DNA of 64,000 bases, taken from NCBI GenBank assembly GCA_037447655.1, contig JBBHKE010001050.1, forward strand, positions 35,001-99,000. Reading direction: 5' to 3'. Within the stretch, counting starts at the first letter, position 1. Each line of letters begins with the position of its first letter. Made by a program: the position numbers and the translations under genes. The notes below the pieces were generated by a model. The model searched no databases, was not told the origin of the DNA, and saw only the letters and a list, made by a program, of their open reading frames with translations. Of the stretch, positions 1 through 10,473 are shown piece after piece. This stretch comes from Zygnema cylindricum. Lineage: Eukaryota > Streptophyta > Zygnematophyceae > Zygnematales > Zygnemataceae.

Positions 1-1579
1 GCACACACGATTTAATTTCGTACGCCGAAGATTTATTTCCGATGAGTCTTTCCGTACAGATATTATTGTCTGCGAACGTGTACTGCTGTCCATGGTTTCA
101 GATTTAGAGTGGATGCTTAAGTATCTAAAAGCATGACGACGAATCGACGGTAAATCGACGAGTAACGTATAATCGACGGCTGTAGAAATTGAACTCTTAA
201 TGTCGTGACACGATTTGACGAAAAGGTAAGATCTTGAAAAGATACGAAAAGTGAAATATCTTCTGGTAAGGAAAAATCTGCACGAGGAAATCATTATTGT
301 ACGGGTTGTCTTTTCGCATTTCTTCTGCTCCGGCGTCTCAAAATGTTTGCAGCAACGATCATAAAAGACAAAATCTCCGCCAGGAGAACAGAATTCTGGA
401 TTCGTTTCAATTCGCACTTTTTTTTTGGGGGAAATGCTGCGGGCACCAAAAAGATTCGCTACAGACAAAAATCTCCCGACTGCGCGTATCTTTTTTGAAA
501 TTCTGTCATAATCTGTGATGGTCAGCGGCCGCCGTCACTTGAGACGTCACCCTGTCGAATGTTTCAGCTTTTTTTTAGGAGTTTTTTCCTGGATTTTTTT
601 ACGTTTCTTTAAATTTGAAAAATAGTATCCCTTTAAAAACGTTTTTATCTCGTGGAAATACGTTTATTGGGCATTTGTAGTTTTTTACGGGTTTATTTTT
701 GTTTTTTTCAAGTTTTTGTAGTTTTTTCCGTCTCCGGGCATATTTAGGGTTTTCCTTTTTTTAAACAACAAATAGACCAACCAATAAATACTGCCCTGAA
801 CAAATGAGTCAAAATACTTACACGTGTACAAATATTTTTTGTCGCATTGGAAAAGCATCCGACGGTGCATCCGAGGCCAAACTTCGATTCTGCCGAAACC
901 CTAAAACTGCCAACCTGTAAAAGTTAACGTCTATTGAAAATAGACGGGAAAACCTAGCGGCCAGTTTGTGGCCGTTTGAGTCTCGTTTTTTAGCAATTTG
1001 TCGTTTGTGCTGTAGTACAGTACAGTACTGCACTGTAGCTGGATTCGATTTTTCTTACAAATCTCTCGGTCTCCGCAGCCATTCCCTTTCATTGGAAAAA
1101 AAAAAGAATCTAAAAAAGTAGAAATAGAGTTTCACTTTTTTTGGAAGAATGTGAAATTGCGAACGGGCAGCAAAAGCTGGATGTCGAGCAAATTCCGTAC
1201 AGTAGCGGAATAAAGTGGCAATTTAATAAAACGTGGGGAGTACAAGTGCCGTACGGATGGAATTTTTGGGGTGTCCTGGTGCCACTTGACAGCGATTTGC
1301 CATCCTCGCGGGCTGTTATCCAAAAGTGGCAAAGATTATTTTCTTCGTACAAACATTTGTACGAAATTTTGAAAAATACGTCACTGCTTGTAACCCCCAA
1401 AATCTGGTCTTCTATTTACCGTACGTTGTTTATTTTCGAAAAGGACAAAAGATAAAATATTGCTGAATCAGATAACGAATCCAGAGGCAAGTTGCGCACA
1501 TTTTTGTGCTTTGAGACGTTAAAAAAAAGCCAATATTTATGATATTGTACGGCGTACGGCAACGCGAACATGACATGTC
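1..1579. other. Intergenic sequence, no gene seen
   Basis: AT-rich DNA with frequent GTAC and CGTAC words. Short ORFs overlap on both strands (for example around 1110-1455) with no recognisable domain and no supporting splice sites. A short GTAC-rich inverted stretch lies near 1010-1040. I see no RNA gene or confident promoter. Confidence 0.6.
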
Positions 1580-1778
1580 TACACCATGCTTCTCTATTAG
1601 TGTTGATGTATTTTTCTCGTACACACGTCCGATTTTCAATTTGAGACCGCCAATCGGAAGCTGAGAATGTTACCTTTCAAACGCATCCGTCAGATCTACA
1701 ATTGGACAAGTGTGTACGGAGAAAATATGTTTTAAGTGGCGGAAAAACATTAACCCTAATAGCGATTCGCGGTCTGTA
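1580..1778. mobile_element. Short TIR element (MITE), CACCGTG family
   Basis: The left end reads TACACC...CTATTAGTGTTGATG and the right end AACATTAACCCTAATAGCGA followed by TTCGCGGTCTGTA, so the ends are inverted copies. The interior shares GAGACCGCCAATCG(G/A)AAG and CGCATCCGTC with the copies at 5758-5973 and 11936-12152. There is no coding capacity. The TA at each end suggests a TA target duplication, as in Tc1/mariner-type MITEs. Confidence 0.7.
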
Positions 1779-1970
1779 CAATTTGAAAGAGCTTGTCTCT
1801 GCCGTTAGATCTCGAGTAGAAACCCTAATAAGGGAAGAAATATCTACCGTCGATCTTTATTGACAGTTTTCGATATTTGTGATTTTTTTCTCCATGGAGA
1901 CGTGGACGGCTCGTTTTGGAGCTACAAGATATTAGGTCGTACGTTATTTCTCCTCGTTTTCTGCCCTTTA

Positions 1971-2274
1971 GGGTGTGTCCCCATGTGGCTAAGTTCGGGT
2001 TTTTTTCTGTCGTTTTCCTTTAAAACTTAGCGCCGTACTGCCTAAGTTGTAACCGTACGAAGGAATCGCAAATTTGCAGAGTACAATTTGCGTCATCCTT
2101 GAACTTAGGATGTACGAAAATTTGTCGTCTTGTGCTTTTCGACCCACTTCGACGACAAAAAACGTCATCTTCAACCTTATGTTTAAAACACGTGCGCGAT
2201 GTGATTTAAAATTAGGTTTTTTCGATTGACAAATAGGAACATATTTTCGCACGTGCCGTAGATTTCGACAAAAA
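1971..2274 (+). mobile_element. Harbinger-like TIR element, left half
   Basis: The segment starts TTA|GGGTGTGTCCCCATGTGGC and shares its interior (ACTTAGCGCCGTACTGCCTA, TTGTCGTCTTGTGCTTTTCG, GCACGTG) with the elements near 24380-24735 (inverted), 25188 and 49163. The TTA before the GGG terminus fits a PIF/Harbinger three-base target duplication. The right end is not found. The assembly gap at 2275 follows directly and may hide it. Confidence 0.6.
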
Positions 2275-2284
2275 NNNNNNNNNN
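2275..2284. other. Assembly gap (10 N)
   Basis: Ten undetermined bases. The true length of missing sequence is unknown. The gap lies inside or at the edge of a Harbinger-like element. Confidence 0.99.
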
Positions 2285-3060
2285 GTGCAACAGCACAAGA
2301 GTTATAGGCATGTGATGGCATTAAACTCACAACCGCAGTGCATGCTACAAGCATGTACCATCCGTGACATGATAGCGTAACGTGTGCCATAACATGGTGT
2401 AACATGGGCTTTGGCAATTGCTAACCAAACTTTTTGCATTGCCGATTTCGTTTGAATGTTTTATCCTCTTTGCTAATTGCAAAATGTATTGCCGGCTATG
2501 ATAATTTGCAGCGCTGACAATTTAAAGTTAGGCTGTCGTCTTTATTTAGTAACATATGTTAAATACTTGGGTCACGTTTTATTATTATCTTATACATTAC
2601 GCCTTTATTCAACTTTGCTGTCTTTGTTTACTCCGTACTTGGTGTCATTTCAACTACGTTTATTAGCGGATTTGTTGATTCATGCCTCATTTGTTTCTGT
2701 CGTTTCAACTTATTTCCGCATTACATATTCTATTATTATTTTGCACTGGGTTCATAAATTGTATACAATGATTTATTTCTGCTGTCGGATTGAAATTTAA
2801 CAGTCGCGACGTTTAATAGTATCGGCCGTTATGTAAAACGTTAATCGTTTCTCCTATTTTGTAAGTTTGCTTTAGCCGTTACGTTTTTCAAACCAATCGT
2901 TAACGGTTTCGGGTACAATGTGGTACAATACCGTGTGCAATGCGATAGTACAGTGCCTACCATGTACGAACATCGTACGTGACGCCAACACTCAAATTAC
3001 GGTAGTGTACGGATATTGAGAACACGACAACGTGGCGTGATGTGACGGGATCGCCATTTC
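2285..3060. other. Intergenic sequence, no gene seen
   Basis: AT-rich with GTAC-rich patches near 2930-3000. The ORF at 2477-2800 has a composition typical of chance AT-rich reading frames and no recognisable domain. Confidence 0.55.
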
Positions 3061-3355
3061 GCCTCCCCCCCTTTTCAGTCCTCACCTTCTCTTTCCCACC
3101 TCTCTACTTTTACTGATGCCTCTCCTCCCTCCATTCTATCCACACCATCTCCTTCCCAACCCTCTACCTCAACCCATGTCCCCTCCCCCCCTTTTCAGTC
3201 CACTCCTGTTTTCCAACCCTCTACTTTTAGCGATGCCTCTCCTCCCCCCATTCTATAAAAAAGAATCCACACCATCTCCTTCCCAACCCTCTACCTCAAC
3301 CCATGTCCCTTCCCCTTCTTTTCAGTCCTCACTTTCTCTTTCCCAGCCCTCCAAT
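3061..3355 (+). repeat. Imperfect tandem repeat, about 120 bp unit
   Basis: The C-rich unit contains CCTTTTCAGTCC, ATGCCTCTCCTCCC and CCAACCCTCTACCTCAACCC. CTTTTCAGTC recurs at 3071, 3191 and 3318, giving periods of 120 and 127; the last is enlarged by an A-rich insert at about 3256-3265. The repeat encodes the proline/serine-rich first part of the ORF that overlaps it. Confidence 0.8.
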
Positions 3356-3639
3356 TTTACCAACGTCGCTCCTTCACATCATCAATCCATACCATTTTAT
3401 CCAGAACTTTTTGTCGGCCTTGGTGCATATGATATAGATTGGGCCAATTAGAAGGGTTATATCGTACAAAACAAAGGGAGTAATGTAAACGCGGAAGAGA
3501 TATTTAAAGAGTACCATTATGGATTGAATGGGCATCCTCCAGTAAAGTTGTTATTAAATCGGGAAGAAACGGTCAAATATAAAAAACAAGGATCTCCATT
3601 TTCGATATGGGCGGACATAGAAGGTATTGTAACTCTGTG
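3116..3639 (+). pseudogene. Broken proline/serine-rich ORF of unknown function
   Basis: An ORF runs from 3116 to a TAG at 3449-3451. The same frame then continues open for about 60 more codons, including GHPPVKLLLNREETVKYKKQ and GSPFSIWADIEGIVTL, until the LTR at about 3640. The first 80 residues are Pro/Ser/Leu-rich and come from the tandem repeat. The second part has a normal protein composition and looks like a real domain fragment that I cannot assign. I infer a gene or TE-encoded protein interrupted first by a stop codon and then by the retroelement. No start context or intron can be argued. It could also be a DNA-transposon protein remnant. Confidence 0.4.
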
Positions 3640-4545
3640 AACTCCATTGGCCCATAGAGTATCCAGCTTATATGAAGCCTCTAAGATAATATTTTCCCTT
3701 TTGAATTTCCCATTGAACAAGTGCCACCCAGGCACACAAGTATTCTGACCACCTTCACCCCTTTAAAGGCCCGACTCCCCTGAGCCAAACGCAAATTAAT
3801 CACTGAATTTGTTCCCCTGAGCAGTACGTTATGGCTGGCCAAAGATGGCCTATAAATACAAAAGGGCTATAGGAGAGAGGCGCCTCCAAAAATTGTCTAA
3901 GTCCTAAATCCTAGTTCTTCTCTCAACCCCCTACTCCCTAACCAATCACATCACTGTACACTACAAGAAGGTACAGATGCCACTGTACTTCTTGTATGGC
4001 CATGGTGCGGCATGGCCGTCCCGTTGATGCCCGTCAGTTCCTGAGCCATGGTTCCTCTCTTCGTAATATCCGTTGTCCACTCATGGCTTGCCACGTGTCA
4101 TTCGATGACGTTCTCTCTATAAACGGCCAAATGTCCACTCCGGTGCGTCGGCTCCACTATGAGCTGTCCGATCTGAAAACGACATTAAATTCCATCCGTT
4201 CAATTAAATGTTGTTTTGTTTATTCCGTGCGGTCCCATTCCCTAAGCCGTTAAGTGTATTAAGATTTTTATGCATTTGTAAATGTTGTCGCTTATTGTAG
4301 ATTCATCCTACAGGCTTGGTTCCTTTCTTTCATGACCATAATTTTGAGATTTGCTTGTGATCTTTGAGTAGCTACAACAAGTATGAAGGCTCAGTAACAC
4401 CACAAACTAACAAAAAAAGATAGCTATATAAAATACCTTTTTCAACACTCCCCTTATTTTCTAATCTATCTTTTGCTTTAGCCCACACTTCTCCCTACAA
4501 AATACCAATTTAGAAGGGAGTTTAGTCATCATGTCTCCATCTCCC
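3640..4545 (-). mobile_element. Truncated Ty1/copia element: RNase H tail plus 3' LTR
   Basis: On the minus strand, 4540-4455 reads as the RNase H C-terminus of the B/C/F clade (MMTKLPSKLVFCREKCGLKQ, then K-I-D and a stop). A polypurine tract AAGGGGAG follows, and then an LTR beginning TGTTGAA at 4447. The LTR runs down to about 3640. It contains a GTAC cluster at 3957-3992 and a sequence close to the gag start (ATGGAGTTCACAGAG) at its inner end. Everything 5' of the RNase H tail is missing. It interrupts the ORF at 3116-3639. Confidence 0.8.
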
Positions 4546-4644
4546 ATCTATATTTCAAGTGTCATGCCTTGTCTTTTCTTTGTATATTTAGGTATTAGGA
4601 CAGGGCCCAAGCACTAATTGTATTTGTGTGTTATTTGCCTACAG

Positions 4645-4890
4645 GACTGTACATACTACATTGGCGTAATTTCAGCCGACGACGAGTTGGACGTACCACC
4701 ATTGCCCGTATTTGGCCGACTTGCGTTCGTCCGTACTAATCTTACCGTTATCACGACTCCGGGCAATGCGTTTCTGCGGTATCTCGGCCGTGGCGAAATT
4801 TTGAAATATAGCATCGAACAGTTGGACGTCTACAGACGAGCTGACTTCATTTCTGACAATGCGATCCATTTGGACAAATTGAAGTCGTGA
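4645..4890 (+). CDS. Putative terminal exon, hypothetical protein
   Basis: The reading frame is open from a good splice-acceptor context (TTATTTGCCTACAG|GAC at 4644/4645) to TGA at 4888-4890, giving 81 residues. The stretch is clearly more GC-rich than its flanks and uses balanced codons, unlike chance ORFs nearby. Residues such as DDELDVPPLPVFGRLAFVRT and RYLGRGEILKYSIEQLDVYR look like a folded domain. I do not recognise the family. No matching upstream exon is visible: the copia LTR fragment lies directly upstream and may have displaced it. It resembles the exon at 6125 in having an acceptor and then a stop. Confidence 0.4.
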   Translation, partial: DCTYYIGVISADDELDVPPLPVFGRLAFVRTNLTVITTPGNAFLRYLGRGEILKYSIEQLDVYRRADFISDNAIHLDKLKS

Positions 4891-5757
4891 ACCATTTGGA
4901 GGTTCACGCATTCTCATATATAGGAAGGGTTTTTATCCGTAGGTTATAGATTCTGTAACGTAGGGCATGGGATTCCAGTCGCCTATTGGCTGAATCCAAA
5001 CTAGACGCAATGTTTACATAGCACGCTTGTAACTGTGTATTCATTTATATTTGTGTTATGCGCATCCTTTGAGTTTGGTTATCTCAAACCCCATAAGTGT
5101 TTGGCATATTGGCATTTCTAGTTTTTGTTTGCTTTCTTGTTTGTTTATGTTTTTTGATTTATTCTTGTTAAGTCTAGTTTCGGATTGTCTTCAATAGGAT
5201 AACTCCTTTAAGGAATATAAATAGACCGTGGGGCCTAGTGGCCATCCATCGGCTTAGTATTCTTGCACTTTGCAAATCGTCTCTTCTCCTCTCTCTTGTT
5301 TTTGTTAAAAAAAAAAAAAGATTGTTATATTTTATTTCCAGTCGTTATTTCTTTTTCAGTTTTCTTTTTGAAATAAATAAATATATATAGTAATCACATT
5401 CTCTCGACATTCGTCAACATTGTCACACATTTGGCACAATTGATGTAATTTTCGAAACATATCTTCACATTTTCAACAAAAATCAACAAACTTCAACATC
5501 TCTAGTTAAGAGATTGGATTCAACATTAACTTATATTCCAAAGATTCCCTTGGAATAGATTCCATGATGGAATCTCACATCAAAATATCATATCGAAATT
5601 GAAGTGACCTCGTGTTGGCATCTAAACATTCTATGGTCGTAACCAAACAAGCGAACAATAGTATAATCGCACGGTTCGTACTTTAGACGAGTTTGACTTT
5701 TTACGAACTGTACGACGTACTTATCGACAAAATCCTTCAAAAATCGTAATATTACAG
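4891..5757. other. Intergenic sequence with TATA-like promoter
   Basis: There is a TATAAATA box at 5216-5223 after AAGGAA, followed about 30-90 bases later by a CT-rich leader-like stretch (TCTCTTCTCCTCTCTCTTG) and an A13 run at about 5309-5321. This could be the promoter and first non-coding exon of the gene whose exon starts at 6125. An inverted repeat, AGATTCCATGATGGAATC, lies near 5560-5577. No ORF of note. Confidence 0.35.
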
Positions 5758-5973
5758 TACATCGTGTATCGCTTTTAGTGTTAATGTTTTTTTTGCCACT
5801 TAAAATATCTTGTCACCGTACACACTTGTCGGATTTTCACATGGAGACCGCCAATCGAAAGATGAGAATCTTAGATTTCAATCGCATCCGTCCATAATCC
5901 GACTAGAATGTACGGATAAAAGATGTTTAAAGAGACAAAAAAAACATTAACACTAATAGCGTTACACGGTGTA
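5758..5973. mobile_element. Short TIR element (MITE), CACCGTG family
   Basis: The left end TACATCGTGTATCGCTTTTA and right end CTAATAGCGTTACACGGTGTA are inverted copies. The interior shares GAGACCGCCAATCGAAAG and CGCATCCGTC with the copies at 1580 and 11936. At 216 bp it is the same size as the copy at 11936-12152 (217 bp). Non-coding. Confidence 0.8.
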
Positions 5974-6124
5974 GTGTGGTAAGTATAATTTGTTTGATGA
6001 ATTTCCATTATGTCAACATCATCCATGTTTTCATCAACATCACCCTAACTCTTCAAATATCCTACAGCCAATCAGATTTCAGTGCATGCCTTTTTTAAAA
6101 GTTTAATTTTCTTCTTTCTTTCAG

Positions 6125-6397
6125 GTCACCGGAGTCTACTATGCTTTCGATACCAGCCTTCCTATCGGCTCCCGATTACTCGATGCAAAATTGCTTAACC
6201 ATGTAACCAAATGTCTTACCCCGATTGTCGACACCGATTATTACAGTTTTAAGGTGAACGAATTCACCGAAAACGGTGGTGATAACTACCCCGATATTCG
6301 CGACGCGATCCCCGTTTATCCTTCGGGCCGTTTATTAAACGATATTGTGGCTGACTATATTAATGCGACGTCACCTGTAAACCCGGTCGTCGAGTGA
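6125..6397 (+). CDS. Putative terminal exon, hypothetical protein
   Basis: The frame is open from a strong acceptor (TTTCTTCTTTCTTTCAG|GTC at 6124/6125) to TGA at 6395-6397, giving 90 residues. The exon is markedly more GC-rich than its flanks. It contains VTGVYYAFDTSLPIGSRLLD, VDTDYYSFKVNEF and PVYPSGRLLNDIVADYIN. No family is recognised. The TATA box and CT-rich leader near 5216-5310 could belong to it, with a spliced first exon between. The MITE at 5758-5973 would then sit in the intron. Confidence 0.45.
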   Translation, partial: VTGVYYAFDTSLPIGSRLLDAKLLNHVTKCLTPIVDTDYYSFKVNEFTENGGDNYPDIRDAIPVYPSGRLLNDIVADYINATSPVNPVVE

Positions 6398-6435
6398 AGA
6401 ATTCGTAATGTGAACGGCGCGCAAGAAACATATAC

Positions 6436-6940
6436 TACACCGCGCATCGTAATTAGAGTAATGAAAAAATTAGAGTAAAAAAAGAGAAAAAAACAATTAG
6501 AGTAATTTACTCTAATTTATGTGATAGAACTATTTCAAAAGGGAATTTACTCTAATTTATGCGGTGTACTCTAATTTGGCAAGTTAATATCCTCTACTGT
6601 AAATAAGGTATTCGTACAGAATTTGACAAAACGTACAGTTAATCGTCACTATGACGTTTGCACTACGTGGTTTGTTAAAACGCAGTTATATGATAATGGC
6701 CTGTATTAAATCATTATTTGTACTTTTTTACTTATAAAAGTACAATTTTGCACGGTCGGACGTCGTCCGTACTCCACACTATTTAAAACAAAAATATATT
6801 AGAATTAAAAACGCTAATTAAACCTTACATTAAATAGCATAATGAATAAATTAGAATCATTTACTCTATTTGATGTGATATAGTCGAAATTTTGAGCGAC
6901 CGAATTAGAGTAATTTACTCTAATTACGATTCGCGGTGTA
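6436..6940. mobile_element. TIR element (MITE), CACCGCG/TTAGAGTAA family, intact
   Basis: The 505-bp element has ends TACACCGCGCATCGTAATTA(GAGTAA) and (TTACTC)TAATTACGATTCGCGGTGTA in inverted orientation, about 27 bp long with one or two mismatches. The word (A)ATTAGAGTAA or its complement recurs at least six times inside. There is no ORF. The terminal TA on both sides suggests a TA target duplication. A second, longer copy is split by element D (26016-26125 and 47836-48347). The first 14 bases of the terminus are shared with the CACCGTG family. Confidence 0.85.
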
Positions 6941-6986
6941 CAGTACCAACTTGCTCGTCATCCCAAACATGCTCTCTCACAACCAC

Positions 6987-7268
6987 TTCTTATACTTGTG
7001 GTAAGTTTGTAAAAGCATTTGTTTAGATATGGAATGTCCATGCTGTTTGAATTCGTCCTTTCCGTTTAATGATTCATATTAGCATGCCAGATTTGTGTTG
7101 TGTTGCATGTTGGTCTATTGTATAAATTTCTTATACTTGTGGTAAGTTTGCAAAATCCCTTCTTGTGCTTGTTCACATTGTTTAAATTTATCCTTTCCAT
7201 TAATTGACTCATATTGGCATGCCAAATTTCTTTTGTGTTTTATGTTGGTCAATTGAATCAGTTAAAGT
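6987..7268 (+). repeat. Two-copy tandem repeat, 141 bp period
   Basis: TTCTTATACTTGTGGTAAGT starts at 6987 and again at 7128, and the following 120 bases stay similar (ATATTAGCATGCCAGATTTG against ATATTGGCATGCCAAATTTC). Each copy carries a consensus 5' splice site, GTG|GTAAGTTTG. The repeat may therefore represent a duplicated exon-intron border or be a chance match. Confidence 0.75.
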
Positions 7269-9229
7269 CCATTACATTTTTGGAGCGCTGATAATAATGC
7301 TCTGTTTTTACGACGTTGTGTTCAATGTAAATTGCTACAACAAGGACTTGTAAAAACCGTTAAAAACCCTAGAGAACCTTCGAAATTGGCTTTGACGTTC
7401 TATGATTTCGACCTATCACTTTCTGAAGTAGGGAAGACGTAATGTGACTGGGATGTAAGAACTGATCTCTAACAACTGTTTACTTATTGATTACTAATTC
7501 GTTTAACTTGATTCTCTTTACAGTGCCTTAAATTGCATCGGCGAGATATAGTTCATCGCCGCTTACCATCGACTAATCAGGGCCAATAAAGTCGAGGAAA
7601 AATAAATGAGTAATTAAGATTCATTTAAGCTTCGGTTGTCGACATGTGAGAAAGTAAAAATTTTCACGAGCGTATAATGTATTTTCATAATGAGAATTTC
7701 ACACAACATTTTTACAACTTGAAGTGCAATTTCTATGGGCGTGGAGATAATAAGTACATGCTATGTATATTATGTCATCCGGCCCTTTTTTTATTTGAAA
7801 TGTTGTTGGTGTACAGGGTACCATGTTGTCTTAGAAGTATACAAGGTAATAAAAAGTTGATGTTTTTTTTACCATTTTCTTAATGCAATCCAACTCAAAA
7901 ACCTAATAGTCTTCCTGAACGACAGAGGGTAATTGGCACGGGGATATCGAAAAACGGAATTCCTTTTAAATTATGCATAAGAAATTTGACCCGTAATAAA
8001 AACAGAATACAGATGAGAAAATTGTTTTAGTGATCTTATTTTTATTGTTTCTTGTACAAATGTTGTTGTTTTGCTATGGAGAAACTCTCCACAAAACAAA
8101 TGCTTCTTGATGAAAACCTAAACGCGATCTTATCGAGCAACCTGGTAACAAACATGATAGAATTGAAGCCAACCGACAATTTTGTGCCACAGTTTTAAAG
8201 CGAATCCCTCTGATCCTACGGTGTCGAACTCTCTCTCCTCCATCTGTCTCCCTCCTCCCTCTATCTCCCCCCTCCCTCTTGAGGTTTCTCAATGCAGTGA
8301 GAAACCTGCGAAAGTCCTTGATAAGTTAAATAATGTGGATTCCTTTTACAGTAACGTAAATTAAAAATGACGGGAACAAGGAGAGCTCGTCCTTATATAC
8401 AACTGGAGTCAAAATTTATAGACTCTTGGAAATAGAATGCTACTTCTTATGTCGTAATGTTTGTTTGTGGAAATTGGTTTCTATTGGCATACACATTTTT
8501 GTAACCTTTACACAATTTGCATATACATTATACACTTTTTTCTGTAGTATTCTTTTAACATACAATTAGATTGTGTTCCTTCTTATATTGTGTGTGCCAC
8601 TGTTTTTTCAATAAACCAGCAGTTTCAACCGTTTAAATGTAGTTAAAATGTGTAAACAAAGATTTAAAACTTTAAAGCGTTTAAAATCGTACAATTGCCG
8701 TACATGTGATATGTCTAAATATCATCCAGACCACATCCATTTTTTGGTCATGTTACTCGATATTGATCAAATATCGGGTAACTTGACCAAAACCAAATAG
8801 GAAAATATGAAATATCACACGAACATATACAAAAATGAGTACATCGCATACAATTTTCCCAATAAAGAAATAGTGCCCCACACTTCAATTTGAAATACAA
8901 AAATAAAAATGGCTACCACCATCTACAATAACGCTCAACTAGCGCCAAGATTCATTCATTTGTGAACCTAATGTCGTTTTTAAGAATGGGCCATTGTGCC
9001 TCTAACAAATAGGTCCTCCCCAGATGAGATTCTAGTTTAATGAAAATGCTTTCAACCTCTTGACCAATGGAGAATGTAAATTTTTGACTTTGGTAATTAT
9101 TAGGATAGCATTGACTTTTGTCATAAAGGAGCTTAAAGAAAAACATCATCGACGAATTTTGAAATTTCCAAACAAAATATTATATCGTATGATACAAAAA
9201 TAACATGATGAAACCGTATCAAAAAAGAG
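7269..9229. other. Intergenic sequence, no gene seen
   Basis: AT-rich DNA with a short CT-rich run at 8225-8282 and T/A homopolymers. ORFs such as 8952-9149 (minus) show no recognisable motif. No RNA genes or confident repeats beyond low complexity. Confidence 0.5.
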
Positions 9230-9231
9230 CT

Positions 9232-9428
9232 AGAGAGGGATAGCGGGAGAGGGAGGGGGAGAGGGATTGGGAGGGGGAGGGGGAGAGAGAGAAGGAGAGG
9301 GGAGAGGGAGGGAGAGAGAGGGAGGGAGAGGGAGGGAGGGAGGAGAGGGAGGGAGAGGAAAAGGGAGAGGGAGAGGGAGAGGGAGAGGAGAGGGAGAGGG
9401 AGAGGGAGAGGGGGGGGGGGAACGAGAG
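9232..9428 (+). repeat. Polypurine GGGAGA tract, about 200 bp
   Basis: The strand is almost pure purine (GAGAGGGAGGGGGAGAGGGA and similar), ending in a G10-11 run at about 9411-9420. ORFs on either strand here are only Gly/Arg/Glu or Ser/Pro/Leu translations of the repeat. Such homopurine mirror-repeat DNA can adopt triplex or G-quadruplex structures. Confidence 0.95.
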
Positions 9429-10268
9429 AGGAATTTTCAAGTTACTTCAGGGAGTACAGTGGTTTCCCTTAACTAGGATGAAAACAAGAACGGAAAATGA
9501 CTCATACTGCTGGTTTCCCATTTTACAGTGGGAGTGTTCGGCAAAAAAGGGTATACTCTATCAACATTAAATCTGGGCAAGGTTCTATGATGTTGTTCTG
9601 CCTTCCGTTATGTAGCCAGTTCTGTTTCCCATTCGGTATTACGTCCCCTTTGCGATTCCGTTTTTACTAATTTTTACAATTAATTTGCTTTTCTACTTTT
9701 TTCAAACATCACACCCTCATGGATTTTCATTGTTTTTGTCCTCGTCTGTCCCGACAACAGTCACGTCACCGCTCTCCAAAGCTGTGTGAGAAAAATAAAA
9801 ACCGTTATGAGAAAATAATACAAAGATGAGAAAATGGGAAATTGAGGAGTTCTAAAAGTTGGGATCTTTTAACCGACAAGTTAACAAAAAAGAAACTTCG
9901 CTAGATTGTACAGCAATTAATAATTTCAATTAAAGAAAATAATTAATTGATTAATTTCAACTAATAATTTCAAGCTCTCCCCTTTTTCTCTCTCCTATTT
10001 ATTTTTTTCCGATTCAAAGTTACTTACAATAAGCTTACAGACCTTGAAATTTCTCTAGTCTACATGAAAATATAACAAAAAGAATCTCTTTAAATTTCAA
10101 AACTCTCATGCATTACACATCACAGATGAATGATAAAAAGATTAAAAACATTCCCATATGACTTAAAACAATATTTGGACATACAATTTTAGACAATTCC
10201 CAAAAAAAGTTTAAACCCATTTAACCTTTTCCCCAAAACTTAGAAAATTTCTAAAAACCCAGTAACGG
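9429..10268. other. Intergenic, downstream side of the COX5C gene
   Basis: AT-rich. It probably includes the 3' untranslated region of the minus-strand gene ending at 10271. I could not choose a polyadenylation signal with confidence. Confidence 0.4.
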
Positions 10269-10270
10269 AA

Positions 10271-10471
10271 CTAACCGGAATAGAACTCCTCAGTTCGCCT
10301 TCTGAGATTCAAATGCCAAATTTTGAAAATCAAAGCGCCTGCGAGTCCTATCAACATTCCATTGCGAATTTCTCGCAGAACGGAAGCTGTGGCTCTATGT
10401 GCCACCGTTTTACGGCGGAACAGTTCGTCTTTATTCGATTCGTTGAGTGGATGAATCGACCGATTCTCCAT
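10271..10471 (-). CDS. COX5C: Cytochrome c oxidase subunit 5c-like protein
   Basis: The 66-residue protein is read on the minus strand. From residue 22 it follows the plant-type COX5C pattern: KTVAHRATASVLREI, then a hydrophobic helix NGMLIGLAGALIFKIWH, then LNLRRRTEEFY. The conserved marks seen are V-A-H, S-V-x-x-E-I, G-L-x-x-G, K-x-x-H-x-N and R-x-T-x-x-F-Y. COX5C is a small inner-membrane subunit of mitochondrial complex IV with one transmembrane helix. The protein stops shortly after F-Y, so it lacks the acidic tail that I recall from flowering-plant homologues of about 63 residues. It also carries about 20 extra N-terminal residues unless translation starts elsewhere. The ATG at 10471-10469 lies just after a strong 3' splice-site-like tract, as expected for a gene with a leader intron. 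Confidence 0.7.
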   Translation of the reverse strand: MENRSIHPLNESNKDELFRRKTVAHRATASVLREIRNGMLIGLAGALIFKIWHLNLRRRTEEFYSG

Positions 10472-10473
10472 AG

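Noticed and set aside
1141-1455. 104-codon ORF on the plus strand
   Set aside because: An antisense ORF of similar length covers the same bases, and no domain or splice support is seen.
6120-6140. LTR-end/primer-site likeness of TTTCAGGTCACCGGA to the E junction GGTCACCGG
   Set aside because: Only nine bases agree, the upstream DNA does not resemble any LTR here, and the downstream peptide is not gag-like. A splice acceptor explains it better.
9219-9476. ORFs on both strands in GGGAGA DNA
   Set aside because: Low-complexity translation (Gly/Arg/Glu or Ser/Pro/Leu). The same applies to the ORFs at 11503-11868 and 21224-21424.
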